The notes: generated by a model not told the origin, from the letters alone. Numbered from the stretch's first letter, positions 44,779-57,400 are shown. The stretch is DNA of 64,000 nt from Salvelinus alpinus (GCF_045679555.1 NC_092091.1:85871962-85935961), one strand, 5' to 3'. Program-made: numbers and translations.

Positions 44779-46188
44779 CACTACATGACCAAAAGTATGT
44801 GGACACCTGCTCATCTGACATCTCATTCCAAAATCATGGGTATTAATATGGAGTTGGTGCCCCTTTGCTGCTATAACAGCCTCCAGTCTTCTGGGAAGGT
44901 TTCCACTAGATGTTGGAACATTGCTGTGGGGACTTGCTTCCATTCAGCCACAACAGCATTAGTGAGGTTGGGCGATTAGGCCTGGCTCACAGTCGGCGTT
45001 TCAATTCATCCCTAAAGGTATTCAATAGGGTTTAGGTCAGGACTCTGTGCAGGCCAGTAAAGTTCTTCCACATCGATCTCAACAAACTATTTCTGTATGG
45101 ACCTCGCTTTGTGTACAGGGGCATTGTCATGCTGAAACAGGAAAGGGCCTTCCCCAAACTGTTGCCACAAAGTTGGAAGCACAGAATAGTCTAGAATGGC
45201 ATTGTCTGCTGTAGCGATTAGATTTCCCTTCAATGAAACTAAGGGGCCTAACACAATCCATTAAAAACAACCCCAGACCATTATTCCTCCTCCACCAAAC
45301 TTTACAGTTGGCATTATGCTTTGGGGCAGGTAGCGTTCTCCTGGCATCTGCCAAACCCAGGTTTGTGGTTCTGACTGCCAGATGGGGAAACGTGATTCAT
45401 CACTCCAGAGAAAGTGTTTCTACTCCAGCAGACGCTTGGCATTGCACATTTACATTTACATTTACATTTAAGTCATTTAGCAGACGCTCTTATCCAGAGC
45501 GACTTACAAATTGGTGCATTCACCTTATGACATCCAGTGGAACAGCCACTTTACAATAGTGCATCTAAATCTTTTAAGGGGGGGGGGGGGGGTGAGAAGG
45601 ATTACTTTCTCCTCTCCTAGGTATTCCTTAAAGAGGTGGGGTTTCAGGTGTCTCCGGAAGGTGGTGATTGACTCCGCACATGTTGATCTTAGGCTTGTGT
45701 GCTGCTGATCGGCCGTAGAAACCCATTTCATGAAGCTCCAGACCAACAGTTCTTGTGCTGAAGTTGCTTCCAGAGGAAGTTGGGAACTCGGAAGTGAGTG
45801 TTGCAACCGAGGACAGATGATTTTTACACGCGACAAACTTCAGCACTCGCGGTCCCGTTCTGTGAGCTTGTGTGAGCTACCACTTCGAGGCTAAGCCACT
45901 GCTGCTCCTAGATGTTTCCACTTCACAATAACAGCACTTACAGTTGACCGGGGCAGCTCCAGCAGGGTAGACATTTGATGAACTGACTTGTTGGAAAGGT
46001 AGCATACTATGATGGTGACATGTTGATTGTCACTGAGTTCTTCAGTAAGGCCATTGTACTGCCAATGTTTGTCTATGGAGATTGCATGGCGGTGTGCTCT
46101 ATTTTATTTCACAGGTCAGGAACGTGTGTGGCTGAAATAGCCGAATCCACTAATTTGAAGGGGTGTCCACATACTTTTGTATTTACTG
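44779..46188 (-). mobile_element. Tc1-like transposon, decayed, minus strand
   Basis: Left terminus 'cactacatgaccaaaagtat', right terminus with 'ggtgtccacatacttttg', TA dinucleotides at both ends (44777-44778, 46189-46190). The minus strand carries broken transposase frames, including RRLEAVIAAKG, with Tc1-type catalytic-domain phrasing recognisable around 45,100-45,300. Many frame breaks and an inserted LINE fragment: not active. Confidence 0.82.
45450..45675 (-). mobile_element. 5'-truncated L2 LINE nested in the Tc1-like element
   Basis: The same 3' end as the LINE at 5593 ('cagacgctcttatccagagc', G-run, HLKPHLFKEYLG on the minus strand). Flanked by a 6-base duplication GCACAT (45444-45449 and 45676-45681) that splits the transposase sequence. 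Younger than the Tc1 copy. Confidence 0.88.
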
Positions 46189-46195
46189 TAAGGTG

Positions 46196-46440
46196 TAGCT
46201 GGGTCGGCCCGTCCTCCACCACCCCAACCCAACACATCCCACTCAGCTTTAGGGTCTTAGTGAAACATTCATTGTTGGTTTCAGGTGTGTTAGGTCAAGG
46301 CCAGAGTGACAACCCACAGGACAGCAGACCCCCAGGACTGAACAACCCAACAGCTGTTGAAAACATGAAGTGGTCATGTTTTTTATACAGACTCCTTTTG
46401 TCCTACAGTTTTCCATATAAGGCATCCTGACCTCATGAAC
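46196..46440 (+). repeat. Upstream cassette P2 (truncated)
   Basis: Shares 'cccactcagctttagggtct' and 'cccacaggacagcagacccc' with the other cassettes. It diverges after about 46,440, before the leader-exon region. Confidence 0.75.
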
Positions 46441-46761
46441 GTTGACCAGTAAATCAAATCTAGTGATACATAACGAGACATTTCTGCCGTCCATTGTGAC
46501 ATTGTTGGAGGATAACCAACCTTCCAATTAATTATAATGCATTTCTCAGCCTCTATAAATGCTTGGTTACACAGTTTCTTCTGATAACAGTCTCCGGTAT
46601 CAACATTTCCAAGCCAACAAATACAGAGAGAAAAGAGAATCTGTAGACATGCTGAGATTAAAGAGCATCCTCTTTACCAGAATTCAGCCAGAATTCATAA
46701 GACCACAACATACGCAAATATGTCCCCTTTTGTGGAGGGGGGGGGGGGGGGGTCTTTAATC

Positions 46762-47640
46762 AACCACAAGGCTGGGAGAGAGAGATAGTTCTTACTCACT
46801 GACAGACTGAGGAGGAGACAGGGGAGGAGGGAGAGAGAGAGAGATAGGAGAGAGAGATAGTTATTACTAACAGACTGGGTTGGTAGAAGGAGACAGGGGA
46901 GGAGGGAGAGAGAGAGAGATATGAGAGATAGATAGTTCTTACTCACTGACAGACTGAGGAGGAGACAGGGGAGGAGGGAGAGAGAGAGAGATCGAAGAGA
47001 GAGATAGTTCTTACTCACTGACAGACTGAGGAGGAGACAGGGGAGGAGGGAGAGAGAGAGAGATCGGAGAGAGAGATAGTTCTTACTCACTGACAGACTG
47101 AGGAGGAGACAGGGGAGGAGGGAGAGAGAGAGAGATAGTTCTTACTCACTGACAGACTGAGGAGGAGACAGGGGAGGAGGGAGAAAGAGAGAGATAGTTC
47201 TTACTCACTGACAGACTGAGGAGGAGACAGTGGAGGAGGGAGAGAGAGAGAGATAGGAGAGAGAGATAGTTATTACTAGCAGACTGGGTTGGTAGAAGGA
47301 GACAGGGGAGGAGGGAGAGAGAGAAAGAGAGAGATAGGAGAGAGATAGTTCTTACTCACTGACAGACTGAGGAGGAGACAGGGGAGGAGGGAGAGAGAGA
47401 TCGAAGAGAGAGATAGTTCTTACTCACTGACAGCCTGAGGAGGAGACAGGGGAGGAGGAGACAGGGGAGGAGGGAGAGAGAGAGAGATAGGAGAGAGAGA
47501 TAGTTCTTACTCACTGACAGACTGAGGAGGAGACAGGGGAGGAGGGAGAGAGAGATAGTTCTTACTCACTGACAGACTGAGGAGGAGACAGGGGAGGAGG
47601 GAGAGAGAGAGAGATAGGAGAGAGATAGTTCTTACTTATT
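46762..47640. repeat. GA-rich minisatellite, about 75-bp unit
   Basis: About 13 copies of 'gacagactgaggaggagaca' plus 'gttcttactcactgaca' with variable GA runs. Confidence 0.95.
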
Positions 47641-48050
47641 AGGTTAAGGCCAGAGTGACAACCCACAGGACAGCAGACCCCCAGGACAGGACTGAACAAC
47701 CCAGCAGCTGTTGAAAACATGAAGTGGGCATCTTTTCAATACAGACTCCTTTTGTTGTACTGTTTTCAATATAAGGCATCCAGACCCTATTCAAGATGTC
47801 CAGTACACCTTTATAAAAGGTGAACTCAAGCAGTAGAAAGTTAGAGTTGATAGTATAGCAGACGCTATGTGAAACGTTGTTGCCATGTGAGCAGTTTCCT
47901 CTGGAGGTTTTCAAAACAGATGAGTTTGCTGTTGGTAGCTGGGTTCAACCACTGATCAAAGATAAGATGCTGAGAAGTTTATCTTTCATCATTGACGTAA
48001 GGAACAAATGAGATTAAAGTCATATTGCCTAGCAGTATGTTCCACTCTTA
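47641..48050 (+). repeat. Upstream cassette P3 (leader exon lost)
   Basis: Matches the cassette up to 'gcctagcagtatgttccact' and then passes straight into the 39-bp array, at the point where copies 1 and 6 continue into 5' UTR and leader exon. Confidence 0.8.
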
Positions 48051-48062
48051 TGTCCTCTCTCC

Positions 48063-51000
48063 CCGACCCCCACCAGTCTAGTACATAACTACATTATGTC
48101 CATCATCCCTACCAGTCTAGTACATAACTACATTCTGTCCATCATCCCTACCAGTCTAGTACATAACTACATTATGTCCATCATCCCCACCAGTCTAGTA
48201 CATAACTACATTCTGTCCATCATCCCCACCAGTCTAGTACATAACTACATTATGTCCATCATCCCCACCAGTCTAGTACATAACTACATTCTGTCCATCA
48301 TCCCCACCAGTCTAGTACATAACTACATTATGTCCATCATCCCCACCAGTCCAGTACATAACTACATTCTGTCCATCATCCCCACCAGTCTAGTACATAA
48401 CTACATTCTGTCCATCATCCCCACCAGTCTAGTACATAACTACATTCTGTCCATCATCCCCACCAGTCTAGTACATAACTACATTCTGTCCATCATCCCT
48501 ACCAGTCTAGTACATAACTACATTCTGTCCATCATCCCCACCAGTCTAGTACATAACTACATTCTGTCCATCATCCCCACCAGTCTAGAACATAACTACA
48601 TTCTGTCCATCATCCCCACCAGTCTAGTACATAACTACATTCTGTCCATCATCCCCACCAGTCTAGTACATAACTACATTCTGTCCATCATCCCCACCAG
48701 TCTAGTACATAACTACATTCTGTCCATCATCCCCACCAGTCTAGTACATAACTACATTCTGTCCATCATCCCCACCAGTCTAGTACATAACTACATTCTG
48801 TCCATCATCCCTACCAGTCTAGTACATAACTACATTCTGTCCATCATCCCCACCAGTCTAGTACATAACTAAATTCTGTCCATCATCCCTACCAGTCTAG
48901 TACATAACTACATTCTGTCCATCATCCCCACCAGTCTAGTACATAACTACATTCTGTCAATCATCCCCACCAGTCTAGTACATAACTAAACTCTCTTCCT
49001 GAACCCCCCCCCCCCCCCCCCAGTCTAGTACATAACTTAACTATCTCCCTGACCCCCACCAGTCTAGTACATAACTCAACTCTCTCCCATACCCCTACCA
49101 GTCAAGTACATAAATCAACTCTCTCCCTGACCCCCACCAGTCTAGTATATAACTCAACTCTCTCCCCGACCCCCACCAGTCTAGTACATAACTCAACTCT
49201 CTCCCTGACCCCCACCAGTCTAGCTCATAACTCAACTCTCTCCCTGACCCCCACCAGTCTAGTACATAACTTAACTATCTCACCGACCCCCACCAGTCTA
49301 GTAACTCTCTCCCCGACCCCATCAGTCTTGAACATTACTCATCTCTCTCCCTGACCCCCACCAGTCTAGTACATAACTCAATTCTGTCTCTGACCCCCAC
49401 CAGTCTAGTACATAACTCAACTCTCTCCCTGACCCCCACCAGTCTAGTAGATAATTCAACTCTCTCTCCCTGACCCCCACCAGTCTCGTACATAACTCAA
49501 TTCTGTCTCTGACCCCCACCAGTCTAGTACATAACTCAACTCTCTTCCTGACCCCCACCAGTCTAGTACATAACTCAATTCTGTCTCTGACCCCCACCAG
49601 TCTAGTACATAACTCAACTCTCTTCCTGACCCCCACCAGTTTAGTACATAACTCAACTCTCTCCCTGACCCCCACCAGTCTAGTACATAACTCAACTCTC
49701 TCCCTGACCCCCACCAGTCTAGTACATAACTCAACTCTCTCCCTGACCCCCACCAGTCTAGTACATAACTCAATTCTGTCTCTGACCCCCACCAGTCTAG
49801 TACATAACTCAACTCTCTTCCTGACCCCCACCAGTCTAGTACATAACTCAACTCTCTCCCTGACCCCCACCAGTCTAGTACATAACTCAATTCTGTCTCT
49901 GACCCCCACCAGTCTAGTACATAACTCAACTCTCTCACCGACCCCCACCAGTTTAGTACATAACTCAACTCTCTCCCCGACCCCCACCAGTTTAGTACAT
50001 AACTCAACTCTCTCCCCGACCCCCACCAGTCTAGTACATAACTCAATTCTGTCTCTGACCCCCACCAGTCTAGTACATAACTCAACTCTCTCCCTGACCC
50101 CCACCAGTCTAGTACATAACTCAACTCTCTCCCTGAACCCCAACAGTCTAGTACATAACTCAACTCTCTCCCTGACCCCAACCAGTCTAGCTCAAAACTC
50201 AACTCTCTCCCTGACCCTCACCAGTCTAGTACATGACTCAACTCTCTCCCTGACCCCCACCAGTCTAGCTCATAACTCAACTCTCTCCCTGACCCCAACC
50301 AGACTAGTATATAACTCAATTCTGTCTCTGATCCCCACCAGTCTAGTACATAACTCAACTCTCTCCCTGACCCTCACCGGTCTAGTACATAACTCAACTC
50401 TCTGCTTGACCCCCACCAGTCTTGTACATAACTCAACTCTCTCCCTGACCCCCACCAGTCTAGTACATAACTCAACTCTCTACCTGACCCCCACCAGTCT
50501 AGTACATAACTCAACTCTCTTCCTGACCCCCACCAGTCTAGTACATAACTCAACTCTCTCCCTGACCCCCACCAGTCTAGTACATAACTCAACTCTCTAC
50601 CTGACCCCCACCAGTCTAGTACATAACTCAACTCTCTCCCATACCCCTACCAGTCTAGTACATAAATCAACTCTCTCCCTGACCCCCACCAGTCCAGTAC
50701 ATAACTTAACTATCTCCCTGACCCCCACCAGTCTAGTACATAACTCAACTCTCTCCCTGACCCCCACCAGTCTAGCTCATAACTCAACTCTCTCCCTGAC
50801 CCCCACCAGTCTAGTACATAACTTAACTATCTCACCGACCCCCACCAGTCTAGTAACTCTCTCCTCGACCCCATCAGTCTTGAACATTACTCAACTCTCT
50901 CACCGACCCCCACCAGTCTAGTACATAACTCAATTCTGTCTCTGACCCCCACCAGTCTAGTACATAACTCAACTCTCTCCCTGACCCCCACCAGTCTAGC

Positions 51001-51600
51001 TCATAACTCAACTCTCTCCCTGACCCCCACCAGGATAGCTCATAACTTAACTCTCTCCCTGACCCCCACCATTCTAGCACATAACTCAACTCTCTCTCTG
51101 ACTCCCACCAGTCTAGTACATAACTCAACTCTCTCCCTGACCCCAACCAGACTAGTATATAACTCAATTCTGTCTCTGACCCCCACCAGTCTAGTACATA
51201 ACTCAACTCTCTCCCTGACCCTCACCGGTCTAGTACATAACTCAACTCTCTGCTTGACCCCCACCAGTCTTGTACATAACTCAACTCTCTCCCTGACCCC
51301 CACCAGTCTAGTACATAACTCAACTCTCTTCCTGACCCCCACCAGTCTAGTACATTACTCAACTCTCTCCCTGACCCCCACCAGACTAGTATATAACTCA
51401 ACTCTCTCCCTGACCCCCACCAGTCCAGTACATAACTCAACTCTCTTCCTGACCCCCACCAGTCTAGTACATAACTCAACTCTCTCCCTGACCCCCACCA
51501 ATCTAGTACACAACTCAATTCTCTCCCTGACCCCCACCAGCCTAGTACACAACTCAATTCTCTCATCGACCCCCACCAGTCTGGTATATAACTCAACTCT
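48063..51600. repeat. 39-bp minisatellite, 3.5 kb, two subfamilies
   Basis: About 90 copies. The left subfamily (to about 48,990) has 'ctgtccatcatccccaccag'; the right one 'ctctccctgacccccaccag'. Both share 'tctagtacataact'. Divisible by three and without stops in some frames, so long spurious frames appear on both strands. A run of about 18 C lies at 49,004-49,021. Confidence 0.97.
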
Positions 51601-51696
51601 CTCCAACACAATTTCATTCCTACTTTTTGATTACGTATTTATCCCAAGGGAAAGGATTGGAAACACCTAAACATACATTAACACAGAAACAGCCCA

Positions 51697-51987
51697 ATTC
51701 ATCTCATATGACCTAGTAGTACTGTAGAGCTCTTTAACATCCACACAATATACACTACATTACATCCTCCATATAATTCCTCTCATATGACCTAGTAGTA
51801 CTGTAGAGCTCTTTAACATCCACACAATATACACTACATTACATCCTCCATATAATTCATCTCATATGACCTAGTAGTACTGTAGAGCTCTTTAACATCC
51901 ACACAATATACACTACATTACATCCTCCATATAATTCATCTCATATGACCTAGTAGTACTGTAGAGCTCTTTAACATCCACACAATA
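51697..51987. repeat. 79-bp tandem repeat, four copies
   Basis: Units with 'catatgacctagtagtactg' and 'cacaatatacactacattac'. The same array is at 53190-53480 (4 copies) and 55637-56004 (5 copies), each time directly before an upstream cassette. Confidence 0.92.
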
Positions 51988-52502
51988 TAGCTGGGTCTCC
52001 CTGTCCTGTCCCCATGTGTCCACTGCCCTGCAGAGCCCCAACCCAACACATCCCACTCAGCTTTAGGGTCTTAGTGAAACATTCATTATTGGTTTCAGGT
52101 ATATTAGGTCAAGGCCAGAGGGACAACCCACAGGACAGCAGACCCCCAGGACAGAACTGAACAACCCAGCAGCTGTTGAATACATGAAGTGGGCATCTTT
52201 TCAATACAGACTCCTTGTGTTGTACTGTTTACAATATAAGGCATCCAGACCCTATTCAAGATGTCCAGTACACCTTTCTAAAAGGTGAACTCAAGCAGTA
52301 GAAAGTTAGAGTTGATAGTATAGCAGACGCTATGTGAAACGTTGCTGCCATGTGAGCAGTTTCCTGTGGGGGTTTTCAAAACAGATGAGTTTGCTGTTGG
52401 TAGCTGGGTTCAACCACTGATCAAAGATAAGATGCTGAGAAGTTTATCTTTCATCATTGAAGTAAGGAACTAATGAGATTAAAGTCATATAGCCTAGCAG
52501 TA
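51988..52502 (+). repeat. Upstream cassette P4 (leader exon lost)
   Basis: Full cassette from 'tagctgggtctccctgtcct' to 'catatagcctagcagta', then the 39-bp array. Almost identical to P5, 1,493 bases downstream. Confidence 0.85.
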
Positions 52503-53100
52503 AACTCTCTGCCCGACCCCCACCAGTCTAGTCAATAACTCAACTCTCTGCCCGACCCCCACCAGTCTAGTACATAACTCAACTCTCTCCCTGACCCCCA
52601 CCAGTCTAGTAAATAACTCAACTCTCTGCCCGACCCCCACCAGTCTAGTACATAACTCAACTCTCTCCCTGACCCCCAACTGTCTAGCAAGTAATTCAAC
52701 TCTCTCCCCGACCACCAACAGTCTAGTAAAAAATTCAATTCTCTCCCTGACCCCCACCAGTCTAGTACATAACTCAACTCTCTCTCTGACCCCCACCAGT
52801 CTAGTCAATAACTCAACTCTCTCTCTGACCCCCACCAGTCTAGTACCTAACTCAACTCTCTCCCTGACCCCCACCAGACTAGTATATAACTCAACTCTCT
52901 CCCTGACCCCCACCAGTCCAGTACATAACTCAACTCTCTTCCTGACCCCCACCAGTCTAGTACATAACTCAACTCTCTCCCTGACCCCCACCAATCTAGT
53001 ACACAACTCAATTCTCTCCCTGACCCCCACCAGCCTAGTACACAACTCAATTCTCTCATCGACCCCCACCAGTCTGGTATATAACTCAACTCTCTCCAAC
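52503..53100. repeat. 39-bp minisatellite, second block
   Basis: About 15 copies of the same unit as 48063-51600. Its right half repeats 51,355-51,607 almost base for base. Confidence 0.95.
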
Positions 53101-53189
53101 ACAATTTCATTCCTACTTTTTGATTACGTATTTATCCCAAGGGAAAGGATTGGAAACACCTAAACATACATTAACACAGAAACAGCCCA

Positions 53190-53480
53190 ATTCATCTCAT
53201 ATGACCTAGTAGTACTGTAGAGCTCTTTAACATCCACACAATATACACTACATTACATCCTCCATATAATTCCTCTCATATGACCTAGTAGTACTGTAGA
53301 GCTCTTTAACATCCACACAATATACACTACATTACATCCTCCATATAATTCATCTCATATGACCTAGTAGTACTGTAGAGCTCTTTAACATCCACACAAT
53401 ATACACTACATTACATCCTCCATATAATTCCTCTCATATGACCTAGTAGTACTGTAGAGCTCTTTAACATCCACACAATA
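53190..53480. repeat. 79-bp tandem repeat, second block
   Basis: Four copies, offset 1,493 bases from the block at 51697. Confidence 0.92.
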
Positions 53481-53995
53481 TAGCTGGGTCTCCCTGTCCT
53501 GTCCCCATGTGTCCACTGCCCTGCAGAGCCCCAACCCAACACATCCCACTCAGCTTTAGGGTCTTAGTGAAACATTCATTATTGGTTTCAGGTATATTAG
53601 GTCAAGGCCAGAGGGACAACCCACAGGACAGCAGACCCCCAGGACAGAACTGAACAACCCAGCAGCTGTTGAATACATGAAGTGGGCATCTTTTCAATAC
53701 AGACTCCTTGTGTTGTACTGTTTACAATATAAGGCATCCAGACCCTATTCAAGATGTCCAGTACACCTTTCTAAAAGGTGAACTCAAGCAGTAGAAAGTT
53801 AGAGTTGATAGTATAGCAGACGCTATGTGAAACGTTGCTGCCATGTGAGCAGTTTCCTGTGGGGGTTTTCAAAACAGATGAGTTTGCTGTTGGTAGCTGG
53901 GTTCAACCACTGATCAAAGATAAGATGCTGAGAAGTTTATCTTTCATCATTGAAGTAAGGAACTAATGAGATTAAAGTCATATAGCCTAGCAGTA
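53481..53995 (+). repeat. Upstream cassette P5 (leader exon lost)
   Basis: Near-identical to P4; part of the 1,493-base tandem duplication. Confidence 0.85.
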
Positions 53996-54963
53996 AACTC
54001 TCTGCCCGACCCCCACCAGTCTAGTCAATAACTCAACTCTCTGCCCGACCCCCACCAGTCTAGTACATAACTCAACTCTCTCCCTGACCCCCAACAGTCT
54101 AGTCAATAACTCAACTCTCTGCCCGACCCCCACCAGTCTAGTACATAACTCAACTCTCTCCCTGACCCCCAACAGTCTAGCAAGTAATTCAACTCTCTCC
54201 CCGACCACCAACAGTCTAGTAAAAAATTCAATTCTCTCCCTGACCCCCACCAGTCTAGTACATAACTCAACTCTCTCTCTGACCCCCACCAGTCTAGTCA
54301 ATAACTCAACTCTCTCTCTGACCCCCACCAGTCTAGTACATAACTCAACTCTCTCCCTGACCCCCACCAGTCTAGTACATAACTCAACTCTCTCCCTGAC
54401 CCCCACCAGTCTAGTACATAACTCAGATCCCTCCTGACCCCCACTAGTCTAGTACATAACTACATTCTGTCCATCATCCCCACCAGTCTAGTACATAACT
54501 ACATTCTGTCCATCATCCCTACCAGTCTAGTACATAACTACATTCTGTCCATCATCCCTACCAGTCTAGTACATAACTACATTCTGTCCATCATCCCCAC
54601 CAGTCTAGTACATAACTACATTCTGTCCATCATCCCTACCAGTCTAGTACATTACTACATTCTGTCCATCATCCCCACCAGTCTAGTACATAACTACATT
54701 CTGTCCATCATCCCCACCAGTCTAGTACATAACTACATTCTGTCCATCATCCCCACCAGTCTAGTACATAACTACATTCTGTCCATCATCCCCACCAGTC
54801 TAGTACATAACTACATTCTGTCCATCATCCCCACCAGTCTAGTACATAACTACATTCTGTCCATCATCCCTACCAGTCTAGTACATAACTACATTCTGTC
54901 CATCATCCCTAACAGTCTAGTCAATAACCCAACTCTCTCCCTGACCCCCACCAGTCTAGTACA
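53996..54963. repeat. 39-bp minisatellite, third block
   Basis: About 25 copies. Begins with the 'ctccctgaccc' subfamily and switches to the 'ccatcatcccc' subfamily at about 54,465, the reverse order of the main block. Confidence 0.95.
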
Positions 54964-54965
54964 TA

Positions 54966-55251
54966 CAGTGGGGCAAAAAAGTATTTAGTCAGCCAACAAT
55001 TGTGCAAGTTCTCCCACTTAAAAAGAGCCAGAAATCTTGCTTGTTTGTAGGTGACCAAATACTTATTTTCCACCATAATATGCAAATAAATTCATAAAAA
55101 ATCCTACAATGTGATTTTCTGGATTTTTTCCCCTCATTTTGTCTGTCATAGTTGAAGTGTACCTATGATGAAAATTACAGGCCTCTCTCATCTTTTTAAG
55201 TGGGAGAACTTGCACAATTGTTGGCTGACTAAATACTTTTTTGCCCCACTG
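54966..55251. mobile_element. Tc1-type MITE inserted in the 39-bp array
   Basis: A 286-base element with long inverted ends ('cagtggggcaaaaaagtatt' and its complement), each about 50 bases, flanked by TA (54964-54965 and 55252-55253). No transposase. The 39-bp array continues on both sides. Confidence 0.92.
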
Positions 55252-55553
55252 TAACTCAACTCTCTCCCCGACCCCCACCAGTCTAGTTCACAACTCAACT
55301 ATCTCCCTGACCCCCACCAGTCTAGTACATAACTCAACTCTCTCCCTGACCCCCATCAGTCTTGAAAATAACTCAACTCTCTCACCGACCCCAACCAGTC
55401 TAGTTCACAACTCAACTATCTCCCTGACCCCCACCACTCTAGTACATAACTCAACTCTCTCCCTGACCCCCACCAGTCTAGTACACAACTCAATTCTCTC
55501 ATCGACCCCCACCAGTCTAGTACATAACTCAACTCTCTCTCCAACACAATTTC
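55252..55553. repeat. 39-bp minisatellite, fourth block
   Basis: About 8 copies, ending in the same 'ctccaacacaatttcattcc' boundary seen at 51,601 and 53,094. Confidence 0.93.
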
Positions 55554-55636
55554 ATTCCTACGTTTTGATTACGTATTTATCCCAAGGGAAAGGATTGGAA
55601 ACACCTAAACATACATTAACACAGAAACATCACAAT

Positions 55637-56004
55637 TCATCTCATATGACCTAGTAGTACTGTAGAGCTCTTTAACATCCACACAATATACACTACATTA
55701 CATCCTCCATAGAATTCATCTCATATGACCTAGTAGTACTGTAGAGCTCTTTAACATCCACACAATATACACTACATTACATCCTCCATATAATTCATCT
55801 CATATGACCTAGTAGTACTGTAGAGCTCTTTAACATCCACACAATATACACTACATTACATCCTCCATATAATTCATCTCATATGACCTAGTAGTACTGT
55901 AGAGCTCTTTAACATCCACACAATATACACTACATTACATCCTCCATATAATTCATCTCATATGACCTAGTAGTACTGTAGAGCTCTTTAACATCCACAC
56001 AATA
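55637..56004. repeat. 79-bp tandem repeat, third block
   Basis: Five copies, directly before cassette P6. Confidence 0.92.
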
Positions 56005-56557
56005 TAGCTGGGTCTCCCTGTCCTGTCCCCATGTGTCCACTGCCCTGCAGAGCCCCAACCCAACACATCCCAGTCAGCTTTAGGGTCTTAGTGAAACATT
56101 CATTATTGGTTTCAGGTATATTAGGTCAAGGCCAGAGTGACAACCCACAGGACAGCAGACCCCCAGGACAGGACTGAACAACCCAGCAGCTGTTGAAAAC
56201 ATGAAGTGGGCATCTTTTCAATACTCCTTTTGTTGTACTGTTTTCAATATAAGGCATCCAGACCCTATTCAAGATGTCCAGTACACCTTTATAAGAGGTG
56301 AACTCAAGCAGTAGAAAGTTAGAGGTGATATTATAGGACACACTATGTGAAACACAGTTTCCTGTGGAGTTTTTCTAATGTCAGTGTTTCCTGTAGGTAG
56401 GTGTGTTTAACTGATCTTATCTTAAGTGTGTCACATCATAGAAGTCAGGAAGTAATGAGATAGAAGTCATATAGCCTAGCAGTATTTCTCACTCTTCAGT
56501 CGACTCTTCATGACAGTAGACTTGTTTCGCTCAGTGGAGCCCCAGTTAGAGACAGAT
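56005..56557 (+). promoter_or_regulatory. Upstream cassette P6 with 5' UTR of the leader exon
   Basis: The most complete cassette: it starts like P4/P5 and runs on through 'cttcatgacagtagacttgt' into the leader ATG at 56558. It shows what P3-P5 lost. Confidence 0.5.
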
Positions 56558-56600
56558 ATGATACCTGCAGTGGTACTGACCATCCTGTTCTGGAGCACAG
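56558..56600 (+). CDS. Signal-peptide exon of an unidentified duplicated gene, copy 2
   Basis: Encodes MIPAVVLTILFWST with the same GAGCACAG|gtagga donor as copy 1 (one residue differs: F for L). The upstream 5' UTR and the following intron are nearly the same as copy 1, including the later GA-rich array. A solo LTR (57483-57966) and an 81-bp array lie downstream. I see no copy of the micro-exon before 61 kb, so this copy looks broken or its exons lie beyond the window. Confidence 0.45.
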
Positions 56601-56931
56601 GTAGGAGGCTGTTACGTTGATATACACTTCTGACAGTTACTGAGATATGTTTTGATATTGTAAGATATGTTACCATTTGCAGGGCTAGTAAAATAACATG
56701 CAACTGGAAGCAGACAGTAAAAATGTGTCTCAAAGCAGGACAATGATGTGATCACCTGTAAATGTACTTTACTGTAGCCTAACTGTCCATCTGGGGACAG
56801 CCACTAATGTCAGTTAAGTTGTGATGGTGTCATGCATCTGACTGTTGTATATTCAGTGTGTCAATGATTGATTGTATCTGTCTCTATGTAAATGAAAGAG
56901 TATATTTTATGTATCTATTTAATATTGGTCT

Positions 56932-57400
56932 TATGTTAGAGCAGGAGAAGGGGGGAGTGTCGATGCCAGAGGTCTGTGACCTGAGTCAAGCTCAACAGGC
57001 CTGATGCTACATGGCAGGAAGAGAGAGAGAACGAGAGATAGGAGGGGAGGGGACAGAGCATAGCTGAGGGAAGTAGGGGGTGGGGAGGGCAGAGGAGAGA
57101 GATAGGAGGGGAGGGGACAGAGCATAGCTGAGGGAAGTAGGGGGAGGGGAGGGCAGAGGAGAGAGATAGGAGGGGAGGGGACAGAGCATAGCCGAGGGAA
57201 GTAGGGGGTGGGGAGGGGACAGAGGAGAGAGAGAGGAGGGGAGGGGACAGAGCATAGCCGAGGGAAGTAGGGGGTGGGGAGGGCAGAGCAGAGAGATAGG
57301 AGGGGAGGGGACAGAGCATAGCCGAGGGAAGTAGGGGGTGGGGAGGGCAGAGGAGAGAGATAGGAGGGGAGGGGACAGAGCATAGCCGAGGGAAGTAGGC
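56932..57400. repeat. Module 'W' copy 3 and 64-bp GA-rich array
   Basis: W (to 57,035) is followed by six copies of a 64-base unit with 'acagagcatagccgagggaa'. It occupies the same place as the 42,906-43,930 array relative to the leader exon but has a different unit. Confidence 0.92.

Noticed and set aside
48096..51600. Frames of 170-273 residues on both strands
   Set aside because: The 39-base unit is divisible by three; frames on both strands are a numerical effect.
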